Assembly (NCBI GenBank): GCA_963813355.1
Contig: CAWEYS010000012.1
Span: 27,933-91,932 of the forward strand
Direction: 5' to 3'
DNA: 64,000 nt
Source: DATAGF01 sp963813355
Lineage (GTDB): Bacteria; Actinomycetota; Thermoleophilia; Miltoncostaeales; Miltoncostaeaceae
Both the position numbers and the translations under genes were made by a program. Numbering within the stretch: the stretch's first letter is position 1; every line of letters starts with the position of its first letter. Shown piece after piece: positions 51,583 through 60,603 of this stretch. Under the pieces are notes generated by a model, which worked only from the letters and a program-made list of their open reading frames with translations, searched no databases and had not been told where the DNA came from.

Positions 51583-53562
51583 GTGCCCACCGCCTTCCGA
51601 AGGACGGATCCCATCTCCACCGCGACGCTCCCCACCTCCCCCCGCTCCCGCCGGAGCCCCCGCGTCCCCACCGCGCCCGTGCGCTTCGGGACCCACCTGA
51701 TCGTCGTCGCGGCGCTCGCCGCGAGCCTCGTCTACATCGTCTGGCGCTGGGGCTTCACGCTCGACGGCCCGTCGATGTGGCTCGGCGCTCCTCTGGCCGT
51801 CGCCGAGACCTACGGCCTCGTCATGCTCGCCCTCCTCGCGTTCTCGTGCTGGCGGATCGCCCGCCGCGAGGTCCCGGCGCCGCTGACCGGGCGCGAGGTG
51901 GCGGTGCTCGTGGCGACCTTCAACGAGCCCGAGGACGTCCTGCGCCCGACGGTGGTCGGTGCGATGGCGATCCGCAACGACGTCGCGCCCCAGGTCTGGG
52001 TGCTCGACGACGGGGGCCGTCCCTGGGTGCGGCTGATGTGCGAGGAGCTCGGCGTCCGCTACCTCTCGCGTCCCGCGCCGCGGCGGCACGCCAAGGCCGG
52101 GAACATCAACCACGCGCTGCAGCACGTGGAGGCCGAGTTCATCGTGACGCTCGACGCCGACCACGTGCCGCGCCCGGAGCTGCTCGAGCGCATGCTCGGC
52201 TACTTCGCCGACGACGGCGTGGCGGTCGTCCAGGCTCCGCAGCACTTCTACAACCGCGGCTTCCAGCACCCGCGCGACCACGACGACCCCCTGCGCAACG
52301 AGCAGAGCATCTTCTTCGACGCCATCTGCCGCGGGAAGGACCGGCACAACGCCGCCTTCTGGTGCGGGTGTCCGTCGGTCATCCGGCGCGAGGCGCTGGT
52401 GTCGGTCGGCGGCGTCGCCACGGACACGGTGGTCGAGGACGCCCACACCAGCATGCGGCTGCAGGCCGCCGGCTGGCAGATCGTCTTCCACCCCGAGGTG
52501 ATGGCCCTGGGCATCGCCCCCGAGGAGATCGGCGCCTTCCTCGTCCAGCGCGGCCGCTGGGCCAAGGGCTCCCTGCAGATGCTCCGGCACGACCCGCCCA
52601 TGTTCAAGCGCGGCCTGACCTGGTCCCAGCGCCTGGAGTACACCGCGAGCTGCATGCACTTCCTCGAGGGCCCGCAGCGCCTGCTGGGCTTCCTCATCCC
52701 GCCGATCGTCCTCATCTCCGGCATCGCGCCCATCGACGCCGGCCCGCTGCTCTACGCGGCCCTCTTCATCCCCCAGATCCTCCTGGTGCCCCTGGCCTCG
52801 CGTGCCCTGACCCGCGGCCGCTACGGCCTGATCGAGGGCGAGCGCTTCGCGGTGGCCCGCATGACCCCCTACCTGAAGGCGATGGCCGCGCTGCTCGGCG
52901 GCCGCGGCGGCTTCCAGGTCACCCCCAAGGGCGGCCGCGCCCGCCTGGTCAGCGTGACGCGCGCCCTGTGGCTGCCGATCGCCCTGGCGTCCCTGACCGT
53001 CGTGGCGATCGCCTACCAGACCGCCGCGCAGATCCTCGGCCTCCCCGGCCAGCTGTCGCCCGGCGCGCACGCGATCACCGTCGTGTGGGCCGCGGCCAAC
53101 GTCGCCCTGGTCGTCTCGGCCGTCGTCTGGGCACGCGGCACCCGCCACGTGCGCTTCAGCCACCGCTTCCCCGTGGCCGTCCAGGCGGGCTACGCCCTCG
53201 GCCACGGCCCCGCCAACGCCCCGGCGCTGGTCGAGGACATCAGCCGCGAGGGCCTCGCGATGACCGTCTCGACGGAGCACCCGGTCGGCGAGCGCCTGCG
53301 GGTCGTGCTGCTGCTCGACGACGGCCCGATGGAGGTGACGGGCTCCGTGGTTCGGTCACGGGCCGGCCACGACCCCGGCAGCTGGAGCGTCGGGGTGGCG
53401 TTCGACGACCTCGAGCCCGCCGTCGCCGACGCGATCATCGAGTGGTGCTTCCGCCACCCGTTCGGCCCCGAGCGGCCGGTGCGCGTGTCCGAGCTCGGCC
53501 CGGAGCCGCGGTTCAGCCGCGAGGCGGCGCCCGCCCAGCAGCCGGAGCCGAGCCGGGCGTGA
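51583..53562 (+). CDS. CslA/BcsA-like GT2 glucan synthase with PilZ domain
   Basis: The 659-aa protein has N-terminal membrane helices, then a processive GT2 domain: VAVLVATFNEPEDVLRPTV, VTLDADHVPRPELL (D-x-D), TDTVVEDAHTSMRLQ (base Asp) and QRGRWAKGSLQ (Q-x-x-R-W). Four or five C-terminal helices follow. Residues ~535-635 form a PilZ domain (VEDISREGLAM, GSWSVGVAFDDL) that would bind c-di-GMP. It is cellulose-synthase-like and probably extrudes a beta-1,4-linked glucan. It lies after GH6 and GlxA, as in Streptomyces cslA loci. Start GTG 51583 is chosen behind the sigma28-like box. Confidence 0.92.
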   Translation: MPTAFRRTDPISTATLPTSPRSRRSPRVPTAPVRFGTHLIVVAALAASLVYIVWRWGFTLDGPSMWLGAPLAVAETYGLVMLALLAFSCWRIARREVPAPLTGREVAVLVATFNEPEDVLRPTVVGAMAIRNDVAPQVWVLDDGGRPWVRLMCEELGVRYLSRPAPRRHAKAGNINHALQHVEAEFIVTLDADHVPRPELLERMLGYFADDGVAVVQAPQHFYNRGFQHPRDHDDPLRNEQSIFFDAICRGKDRHNAAFWCGCPSVIRREALVSVGGVATDTVVEDAHTSMRLQAAGWQIVFHPEVMALGIAPEEIGAFLVQRGRWAKGSLQMLRHDPPMFKRGLTWSQRLEYTASCMHFLEGPQRLLGFLIPPIVLISGIAPIDAGPLLYAALFIPQILLVPLASRALTRGRYGLIEGERFAVARMTPYLKAMAALLGGRGGFQVTPKGGRARLVSVTRALWLPIALASLTVVAIAYQTAAQILGLPGQLSPGAHAITVVWAAANVALVVSAVVWARGTRHVRFSHRFPVAVQAGYALGHGPANAPALVEDISREGLAMTVSTEHPVGERLRVVLLLDDGPMEVTGSVVRSRAGHDPGSWSVGVAFDDLEPAVADAIIEWCFRHPFGPERPVRVSELGPEPRFSREAAPAQQPEPSRA

Positions 53563-53592
53563 GCCCGGCATCGGCTACCCTGGCGGCGACTT

Positions 53593-53666
53593 CGGGACGT
53601 GGCGCAGCCTGGTAGCGCACCGCCTTTGGGTGGCGGGGGTCCCCGGTTCGAATCCGGGCGTCCCGA
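53593..53666 (+). tRNA. tRNA-Pro (anticodon TGG)
   Basis: The 74-nt sequence folds with acceptor CGGGACG/CGTCCCG, D arm GGCGCAGCCTGGTAGCGCA, anticodon stem CCGCC/GGCGG with loop TTTGGGT (anticodon TGG) and T arm CCCGGTTCGAATCCGGG. TACCCT (53576-53581) is a fitting -10. No CCA is encoded. Confidence 0.95.
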
Positions 53667-53735
53667 TGTGGAGGGCGCGGGCGGCGCTGAGCGCGCCGCC
53701 CGCGCCGCCGCGCGAGCCGGGCCGATTCAGCGCCG

Positions 53736-54014
53736 ATGCGTCCCGCGGCCGGGCCGGCCTGGGACGCGGGCCGCGCCTGCGCGGCGGTGGCCGGCGCGAT
53801 ACCCGACGGCGACGACAGGGTCCCGGGCCCTGAAGGCCTTCGCCGACGCCGCCCTCGTGCGCCGGGCGCACGAGCCGGCGCCCTGCGCCGCGCTGGCGGT
53901 CCTTGTCGGCACCGCCGGCGAGCCCCTGGTCGCCGCCGTTGCCGAGGCTTCGACCAGGGCTGGCTGCGGCCCTCGGCCCGCGCGCGGGCGGGCCGGGCGC
54001 TGACGGCGCTGTAA
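53736..54014 (+). CDS. Short hypothetical protein, doubly frameshifted
   Basis: In the 354-bp gap after tRNA-Pro one coding path appears. It starts MRPAAGPAWDAGRACAAVAG, moves to another frame near 53828 for ALKAFADAALVRRAHEPAP and ALAVLVGTAGEPLVAAVAEA, then returns at about 53955 for FDQGWLRPSARARAGRALTAL and stops at TAA 54012. Codon bias is good in each part. It is about 90 aa with no recognised family. Two compensating indels look more like read errors than decay. The TAA forms part of the -10 of the next gene. Confidence 0.35.
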   Translation: MRPAAGPAWDAGRACAAVAGAIPDGDDRVPGPEGLRRRRPRAPGARAGALRRAGGPCRHRRRAPGRRRCRGFDQGWLRPSARARAGRALTAL

Positions 54015-54023
54015 CCTCGGGTG

Positions 54024-54362
54024 GTGCGCCTCTACCACCGCTGGAAGTGCCCGTGGTGCGCAGCGGCCCGCCAGGCGATCGAGAACGTCGGCGCCGAGGT
54101 CGAGCTGGTCGAGGTGCCCTACCCGCGCGACGAGCGCGACGATGTCGAGCGGGTGAGCGGGCAGAGGCGCGTGCCGGTGCTCGTGGACGGCGACGACGTG
54201 GTGGTGGAGTCGCGCCGGGTCGTGCGCCACCTCTACAAGCGCTACGGGGACCGCTCGTTCGCGCGCTCCATCGCCGAGCTCGACCGCGACATCCTGGCCG
54301 ACGGCGACGCGACGCCGCCGGGCGAGGCCTGCGAGGTGCCCGCCCGCCGGCGTGCCGGGTGA
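54024..54362 (+). CDS. Glutaredoxin/GST-N-like thiol protein
   Basis: The 112-aa protein has RLYHRWKCPWCAAARQAI, a thioredoxin-fold redox site C-P-W-C, then RRVPVLVDGDDVVVESRRVV with the cis-Pro and the substrate-binding V-x-E-S motif of GST N-terminal domains. It would reduce disulfides or act as a mycoredoxin-like protein, since actinobacteria often lack glutathione. GTG 54024 is 6 nt after TAACCT (54012-54017); GTG 54021 is an alternative. The C-terminal tail is short and lacks the GST helical domain. Confidence 0.88.
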   Translation: MRLYHRWKCPWCAAARQAIENVGAEVELVEVPYPRDERDDVERVSGQRRVPVLVDGDDVVVESRRVVRHLYKRYGDRSFARSIAELDRDILADGDATPPGEACEVPARRRAG

Positions 54363-54426
54363 GGGTTTCGCCGCCGGCGGGATCAGGGAAGATGTGACGC
54401 TCCGGACCTACGAGCAGGGAGACCGC

Positions 54427-54588
54427 ATGGCAGCGCGAGACACGCGCATCGGAGGGATCGGCCTGGGCGGCATCATCGTGATCATCGGGATCATCCTGAT
54501 GTTCGTCTGGAGCTTCTGGATCGGCCTCATCATCGCCCTTGTCGGCCTCATCGCCTTCGGCGGCTTCGTGCGGGGGAAGTGGTACTGA
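54427..54588 (+). CDS. 53-aa two-helix membrane protein
   Basis: ATG 54427 follows GCAGGGAG by about 8 nt. The product has a basic head (AARDTRIGG) and two hydrophobic helices, LGGIIVIIGIILMFVWSFW and IGLIIALVGLIAFGG, ending RGKWY. Small proteins of this shape are common in actinobacteria (DUF6131-like) and have no known function. Its TGA stop is the left flank of the 157-bp palindromic element. Confidence 0.7.
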   Translation: MAARDTRIGGIGLGGIIVIIGIILMFVWSFWIGLIIALVGLIAFGGFVRGKWY

Positions 54589-54745
54589 GCCTGAATCCGG
54601 CGCCGCTCGCGGCGCGGAACGCGCGGATCGCTCTCGCCATGCGGGTTCGGGGTCAACCCGAAGGGGTCACCCTGCGCGTGGCCCCCGAACCCGCCTGACT
54701 CGGCGCCCGCACGCCCCGCATCCACGATCGATCGCGGATTCAGGC
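54589..54745. repeat. 157-bp palindromic element flanked by TGA (IRE-2)
   Basis: Arms GCCTGAATCCG (54589-54599) and CGGATTCAGGC (54735-54745) are perfect, and TGA occurs immediately outside both (54586-54588, 54746-54748). A second nested pair GCGGGTTCGGGG / CCCCGAACCCGC lies near the middle, symmetrically placed. This looks like a non-autonomous insertion with a 3-bp target duplication of the TNA type, or a structured RNA element. Confidence 0.75.
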
Positions 54746-54755
54746 TGACCAGCCC

Positions 54756-54956
54756 GTGAGCGCCGCGCTCGCCGCGCGCTCGCCGCGGCGCGCGCCGGAC
54801 CCCGGCTTCGACGTCGACGGCCGGCGGACGTTCGGCTACGGCGGCGAGGACCGCGCGACCGACCTCGCCCTGCTGCCGGACGGCCGGGTGGTCACTGCCG
54901 GCTGGACGACGGTCAACGGCGACGTCGCGGTGACGCGCCTGACGGTGACCGCGAGC
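54756..54956 (+). pseudogene. Fragment of a delta-60-repeat beta-propeller protein
   Basis: About 50 codons read DPGFDVDGRRTFGYGGEDRA, TDLALLPDGRVVTAGWTTV and GDVAVTRLT, one and a half delta-60 repeats (DUF5122) as found in large secreted actinobacterial beta-propellers. The frame then decays into Pro/Ser-rich noise and ends before fabF. There is no signal peptide. It is a remnant, perhaps truncated when the adjacent IRE-2 element arrived. From 54957 to 55093 no other feature is seen. Confidence 0.55.
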
Positions 54957-55093
54957 CGCGACCCGCGCTCGCCTCGGCCTGGCGGCGCGTCGTCCTCGCC
55001 GGCTCCAACGCTCCAGGTGCCGTCGCGCGCCTCTGGGGTGACCGTCGCCGGCCGGTCGGGCGGCCGCGGCCGTCCTCTGCGAGTATCCGCCGC

Positions 55094-56335
55094 GTGCGCC
55101 GACGGGTGGTGATCACGGGCGCGGGCGTCGTCAGCCCGCTCGGCGCCGGGGCCGAGCCCTTCTGGGACGCCCTGGCCGCGAGCCGCTCGGGCGTGGACGT
55201 CCTCGAGGTGGAGGCCGTCGGCGCGATCCCCGCCTTCGTCGCGGCAGGCGAGGACGCCCGCGAGCGCTTCGGCCAGCGCGACGCGCGGCGCATGGATCGC
55301 TCGGGACGGCTGGCCGCCGTCGCCGCGGCCCTGGCGCTCGAGGACGCCGGCGACCAGGACGCCCCGGCCGAGCGCGTCGGCGTCTCGATCGGGAGCGTGC
55401 ACGGCGGCGCGGAGACCCTGCTGGAGGCCCACCGCGCCCTGCTCGAGCGCGGCGCCGACCGCGTGGGGCCGCTCGCCATCCCCTCCTCGCTGCCCAACCA
55501 CCCCTGCGCGGCGGCGGCTCGCGCGCTCGGCCTGCGCGGGCCCTCGAGCGCGCCGGCGACGGCCTGCGCGGCCGGCTCCGACGCCATCGGCACCGGCCTG
55601 GCGATGATCCGCGAGGGCCGCGCCGACGTGGTCGTGGCGGGCGGCGCGGACGCCCCGCTGTCGCCGCTGGTCGTCGCCGGCTACATCAAGGTGGGCGCGC
55701 TCAACCACGACCCCGGCGACGCCGCCCGGGCCTCGCGCCCGTTCGACCGCACCCGCGACGGGTTCGTCATCGGCGAGGGGGCCGGGATGCTCGTGCTGGA
55801 GGAGCGCGAGCGGGCGCTCGCGCGCGGCGCCCGCATCTATGCCGAGCTCGCCGGCTACGGCAGCTCGTGCGACGCGGGGCACCCCACCGACCCCGACCAG
55901 ACCGGCGAGGGGCCCGCGCGCGCCATCGCCGAGGCCCTGGCCGACGCGGGCCTGACGCCCGAGGACGTCGACTACGTCAACGCGCACGCCACCTCGACCC
56001 CGGCCGGCGACCTCGCCGAGGCCCGCGCGCTGGTGCGCGCCGGCCTCGCCGGGGCGACGGTCTCGTCGACCAAGTCGGCCCACGGGCACGGCCTGGGCGC
56101 GGCCGGCGGCGTCGAGGCCGTCGCGACGCTGATGGCGTTCTCGCGCGGGCTCCTGCCGGCGACCCTCAACCTCGAGGACCCCGACCCCGAGGCGCCCTTC
56201 GACCACGTCCTCACCCCCCGGCCCGCTCGGGTGGACGCGGCGATCTCGAACTCCTTCGGCTTCGGCGGGCACAACTCGTGCCTGGCCTTCGTGCGGCACG
56301 AGACCGACGGCGACGGGGGCCGCCCGCCGGCCTGA
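55094..56335 (+). CDS. fabF: Beta-ketoacyl-ACP synthase II-like (KAS II)
   Basis: The 413-aa thiolase-fold enzyme has RVVITGAGVVSPLG, the nucleophile Cys in ATACAAGSDAIG (about residue 160), VNAHATSTPAGD and STKSAHGHGLGAAG with the two catalytic His, and the closing FGFGGHNSCL. It elongates acyl-ACP with malonyl-ACP in fatty acid synthesis. It stands alone without acpP or fabG beside it, so it may serve a special lipid or polyketide branch. GTG 55094 gives the expected start. Confidence 0.93.
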   Translation: MRRRVVITGAGVVSPLGAGAEPFWDALAASRSGVDVLEVEAVGAIPAFVAAGEDARERFGQRDARRMDRSGRLAAVAAALALEDAGDQDAPAERVGVSIGSVHGGAETLLEAHRALLERGADRVGPLAIPSSLPNHPCAAAARALGLRGPSSAPATACAAGSDAIGTGLAMIREGRADVVVAGGADAPLSPLVVAGYIKVGALNHDPGDAARASRPFDRTRDGFVIGEGAGMLVLEERERALARGARIYAELAGYGSSCDAGHPTDPDQTGEGPARAIAEALADAGLTPEDVDYVNAHATSTPAGDLAEARALVRAGLAGATVSSTKSAHGHGLGAAGGVEAVATLMAFSRGLLPATLNLEDPDPEAPFDHVLTPRPARVDAAISNSFGFGGHNSCLAFVRHETDGDGGRPPA

Positions 56336-56370
56336 GCCACGGCGGCGACGATGTGGGATGCTCCGCCGCG

Positions 56371-56748
56371 GTGAAGAGGATCCTGCTGCTGTGGGCGTTC
56401 AACGCCGTCGCCCTGATCGTGGCCGACTGGCTCGTCGATGGGATCCACTTCGACGACGAGTGGGTCGTGATCCCGGCCGGCGCCGTCTTCGGCATCGTCA
56501 ACTGGCTGGTCAAGCCGATCGTGACGCTGCTCTCGCTGCCGGTGATCATCCTGACGCTCGGCATCGCGCTCTTCTTCGTCAACCTGCTGATGCTCTACCT
56601 GACGTCGTGGATCGTCTCCGGATTCAGCATCGACGGCTTCTGGTCGGCCGTCGGGGCGACCATCGTGATCTGGCTGGTGAACTGGATCCTCCAGGGCGTC
56701 TTCGGCGTGGACGACATGCGCCGCAGGCGGGCCGCCGAGGCCCGCTGA
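56371..56748 (+). CDS. Phage-holin-superfamily-IV / YvlD-like membrane protein
   Basis: The 125-aa protein has four membrane segments (LLWAFNAVALIVADWLV, WVVIPAGAVFGIVNWLV, LSLPVIILTLGIALFFVNLL, and TIVIWLVNWILQGVFG) and the typical N-W-L-V-K-P-I-V core. These proteins are called mycobacterial 4TM holins but are ordinary chromosomal genes in many bacteria. No lysis or phage genes are near. GTG 56371 starts the family length. The TTCAGGAG direct repeats lie 4 bp after the stop. Confidence 0.88.
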   Translation: MKRILLLWAFNAVALIVADWLVDGIHFDDEWVVIPAGAVFGIVNWLVKPIVTLLSLPVIILTLGIALFFVNLLMLYLTSWIVSGFSIDGFWSAVGATIVIWLVNWILQGVFGVDDMRRRRAAEAR

Positions 56749-56751
56749 ACG

Positions 56752-56769
56752 TTCAGGAGGAGTTCAGGG
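56752..56769. promoter_or_regulatory. Direct repeat TTCAGGAG / TTCAGGGG (11-bp period)
   Basis: TTCAGGAG at 56752 and TTCAGGGG at 56763 repeat the arrangement upstream of the response regulator (18304). The palindrome TGAACGTTCA (56746-56755) overlaps the first half. It lies about 105-120 bp before the BTAD regulator gene. Confidence 0.5.
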
Positions 56770-56871
56770 GCCCGGAACACACTCGACCTCGGTGGGTCCG
56801 CGATCCCCTCTCCGATCGCGGGCCCCCGGTTCGTTCCGGGGCGATTGACCCCCGGTCGGCAGGGGCCCAAG

Positions 56872-59800
56872 ATGACGCGGATGCTGCGCGCTCGGCTCTT
56901 CGGGGGGCTGGCCGTCGAGGTCGACGGGCGTGCGGTCGCGGACGTCCCCGGCATGAAGCCGCGGGCGCTCCTGGCCTACCTCCTCAGCCGCCCCGAGCCG
57001 GTGTCGCGCGCCCGCCTGGCCGGGGTCTTCTGGCCCGACGTCCTGGACACCAGCGCACGCGCCTCCCTTCGCAGCGCCCTGTGGAGCGTGCGGGCGGCGC
57101 TCGAGGCCGTCGGCGGGGGCGACTACCTGGTCGCCGACCGCGCGAGCGCGGGCCTGGCGCCGGACCTGCCGCGGTGGATCGACGCCGAGGAGGCCGAGCG
57201 GCTGCTCGCGGCCGGCGACCGCGCCTCGCTGGAGCAGGCGGTCGAGCTCGCGGCGCGCCCGTTCCTCCCCGAGATCGCCGACGAGTGGGCGATCGAGGCG
57301 CAGGACGCATGGCGCGACCGCCTCGTCGCGGCGCTCGACCGGCTGGCCGAGCTCGCCGAGGCCGACGGGGACGCGCCGGCGGCCATCGAGTGGACGCGCC
57401 GGGCGCTCCGCCACGACCGGCTGCGCGAGGCCGGCCACCGCGCCCTCATCCGCCGCCTGGCCGCCGCCGGCGAGCGCGCCCAGGCCATGGCCGCCTACCG
57501 CCGCTGCCGGGACGTGCTGTCCGCCGAGCTCGGGATCCCCCCCTCGGCCGAGACCCGCGAGCTCGCCGACGGGCTGCGCACCGGCGGCCCGGCCCCGGCC
57601 ACGGCGCCGGCCGCCGCGCCCCCGCCGCCCGCCCCGGCGCCGCCCCCGCCGGCCCGGCCCCCCCTGCGCGGGCGGGACGCCGAGCTGGCCGTCCTGCGCG
57701 CGGCGCTCGAGGCCGCCATGGGCGGCCGCGGCGGCGTCGCGGCCATCGCCGGGGTCGCCGGCATCGGCAAGAGCCGCCTCGCGGCCGAGGTCGTGGACCA
57801 GGCCGCCCAGGCGGGCGCGCGCACCGCGTCCGGCGCGGCGCTCGACCTCGAGAGCGGGCCCCCCTACGCGGCGTGGTCGGAGGCGCTGCGCGGCCTGATC
57901 CGCGCGACCCCTGCGCCGCCCGCCGAGGCCCGCTGGCCGGCCGACCTCGCCCTGCTCTGCCCGGCGGTCGAGTCGGCGTGGGGGCGCGAGGCCGCCGCCG
58001 CGGCGACCCCCGACCTCGAGCGGCTGAGGATCTTCGACGCGGTCGTCGAGGCGATCGCCTGGTCGGCTCAGGGCGCGCCCACGGTCGTCCTGCTGGAGGA
58101 CCTGCACCGCGCCGACCCGGCGAGCCTGGCGCTGCTGGGGCACGTGGGCCGCCGGCTGGGCGACCTGCGGGCGCTGGTCGTGGTCACCCGCCGCCCGACG
58201 TCCGAGGGCGAGGTCGAGCGGGCGCTCGAGGCGGTGCGCCGGGGCGACGGCGCGCTGGCCGAGGTGGCCCTGGGGCCGCCCGACCCCGAGGCGATCGCGG
58301 CCATCGTCGCCGACGCGGCGGCGGGGCTGGGCGGCGAGGGCGTCGCCCGGGTGGCCGGGGCGGCCCAGGGCAACCCGCTGATCGCCCGTGAGACGGCGCG
58401 CGCGGCCGCCGCCGGGCTCCCGCCCGAGGAGGGACTGCGCGGCTCGGTGCGGGCCTCGCTCGCCGGGCTGTCGGGCGCCGGGCGCGACCTCGTCGCCCTG
58501 GCCGCCGCCGCCGGGCGCCCCCTGAGCCCGGGCGAGGCGGTCGAGATCCTCGGGCCCGAGCCCGCCGCCCACGCGCGCGACGCCGCGGCCGAGGCGGGGC
58601 TGGTCGCGGCGCGGGGCGACGGCCGGCTGGCCTTCTCCCACGACCTGGTCGGGCGGGCGTGCGCGGCCGAGCTCGCCCCGGAGCGCCTGGGATGGGCCCA
58701 CCAGCGCCTCGCAGACGCGCTCGCCGGGCGCCCGGCCGGCCGCGCCGCCGAGGTCGCGCGCCACCTGCGCCTGGGCGGCCGCGGCCCGCGCGCCGTGCCC
58801 TACCTGGCGGCGGCGGCCGCGGAGGCCCGCCGGCTCGGGGCGCTCGACGAGGCGGCCGGCTTCCTGGCCGAGGGCATCGCGCTGGCGCCGCCGCCGGACG
58901 CCGAGGCCGAGCTGTGGCTGGGCCTCGCCGACGTCCACGCCTGGCGGGGGGACCGCGAGGCGCTCGACGCCGCCTTCGCGCGCGCCCGGGCGCTGATCGA
59001 GGAGGGCGGGGACCCCGCGGCGCTCGCCGCGGCCTGGGCCGCGCGCGGCCGATGGCTGCGCACCTCCATCTGCTACCCGCGCGAGTCGCTCGAGGCCTAC
59101 CGCACCGCGCTCGGACTCCTCGACGGCGGCGTCGACGCCCCCGAGGTCGAGGTGCTGGCGCGCGCCGGATCGGCCTGGGCCGAGGCCGTCGCCGGCGACC
59201 CCGAGCGCGCCGAGGCCGACATCGCGACCCTCGAGGGGCGGCCCGACGCCACCCACGATCCGGTTCTCGCGGCCGAGCTGGCCCTCGACCGCACCATGGC
59301 GATGATCCGCTCCGGGCGCCTCGCCGACGCCGAGGAGCAGGGCCTTCGCGCCGTCGCGCTGGCCCGGGCGGCGGAGCGGCCCGAGCTCGCCTCGGTGGCC
59401 TACGGCAACATCGCGGCCGCGGCCGCCGCGCGGGGTGACTTCGAGCGCTGCCTCGAGCTGGTCGAACCAGGCAGGCCCGGACGAGCGCGTGGGGCCCGGC
59501 CTGGCCACCCACCTCCACGCAGCCCGGACGCACGCCCTGTCGCGCCTCGGCCGCCACGCCGAGGCCGTCGCCGCGGGCCGCGCCCAGGAGGCCCTGGCCG
59601 CGCGCACCGGGGCGGAGGACCTGGAGGCGACCGCAGCGTTCGACCTCGGGTGCGTCCTGCTCGCCGCGGGCGAACCGCGGGCGGCCGCCGAGCGCCTCGG
59701 GGTCGCGCTCGCGTCCGGCGACGCCCACTTCTCGCGCCCGCTCGCCCGCCTGCTGCGGGCGCAGGCGCTCGCAGCAGGCGGCGATCCCGACGCCGCCGCG

Positions 59801-60214
59801 GAGGAGCTTGGGCGCTTCCCGTTCGAGCCGGTGGGCGCCGGCGACCTGCCGGAGACGCTCCTGGGGCGGCTGCCGCGCGCCCAGGCCGTCGTCGAGATGG
59901 CCCGCGGCGAGCCGGAGCGGGCGCTGCGCCGTCTCGACGAGGCCGAGGCGGTCTGGCGCCGGCGACTGGCGTCCGTCCCCGAGGGCGACGTGTACGCCGC
60001 CGTGGTCGCCGACCTCGGCCGGCCGCCGGTGGCGGGCCTGGTGGAGCCGGCGGTGGAGCTCGGCCTGACCCTCGCCGACCGCGCCGAGGCGCTGGCGGCG
60101 CTGGGGCGGCTCGACGAGGCGCAGGCCGCGGCGCGCGAGGCCGCGGCCCTGGCGGACGAGACCGGATTCGACGGCTACCGCGAGAGGCTGGTGGGCGATG
60201 CCCGAGTTCTCTGA
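56872..60214 (+). CDS. BTAD/SARP-type regulator with AAA ATPase and TPR repeats (one frameshift)
   Basis: Residues 1-95 form an OmpR-like winged helix (ARLFGGLAVEVDGRAVADVP), followed by a BTAD domain to about 245. After a Pro/Ala linker an AAA/STAND ATPase begins with IAGVAGIGKSRLAAEV and ends near VLLEDLHRADPASLALL. TPR-like repeats fill the rest. At about 59463-59480 the frame changes, and VGPGLATHLHAARTHALSRL continues to TGA 60214, for about 1110 residues in all. SARP/AfsR-like proteins activate secondary-metabolite genes, but none is seen here. The upstream TTCAGG repeats may be its regulatory site. Confidence 0.85.
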
Positions 60215-60590
60215 GCGCTCGCACTGCCGGGCGCCGGCCGAGGAGGTCTGGAAGCTCCTCCACGACCCGGCGCGCTTCCCCGAGTGGTGGGCCGGCACCG
60301 AGCGGGTCGAGCCGGGCGGCGACGGCGCCGTGACCCGCTACCTCGACGGCTGGCCGGACTTCCCCATGCCCACCGCGGTGACCTCCCGCCACGAGGCCGG
60401 GGCCATCGTGATCTCCTGCCTGCGCTCGGACATCGTCCACGAGTGGACGCTCTCCCCGGCCCCGGAGGGCTGCGACGTCGCCGTGCGCGTGACCATCCCC
60501 GAGGAGGAGGCCGCCCGCCTGGACCCGGTCCGGGCCGAGGTCGTCGCCTCCATGGCGCGGTTGGTGGAGGTGGCCCAGGCCGCGGCGTGA
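60198..60590 (+). CDS. SRPBCC-family (polyketide cyclase-like) protein
   Basis: The 130-aa protein begins PEFSERSHCRAPAEEVWKLL, then FPEWWAGTERVE, the common N-terminal helix-grip pattern, and ends with the long helix VRAEVVASMARLVEVAQAA. It binds a hydrophobic ligand in a START-like cavity; no catalytic residues can be picked. ATG 60198 overlaps the end of the BTAD regulator gene by 17 bp in a different frame, so the two are co-transcribed. Confidence 0.88.
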   Translation: MPEFSERSHCRAPAEEVWKLLHDPARFPEWWAGTERVEPGGDGAVTRYLDGWPDFPMPTAVTSRHEAGAIVISCLRSDIVHEWTLSPAPEGCDVAVRVTIPEEEAARLDPVRAEVVASMARLVEVAQAAA

Positions 60591-60603
60591 ACCTGGCCGT
60601 CCG

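Noticed and set aside
54600..54745. Rho-independent terminator of the 53-aa gene
   Set aside because: The inverted repeat spans 157 bp with nested symmetric arms and no T-run; it looks like an inserted element.
56371..56748. Phage holin, hence a prophage
   Set aside because: The family name is historical. No endolysin, capsid, portal or integrase genes occur in the window, and the neighbours are housekeeping genes.
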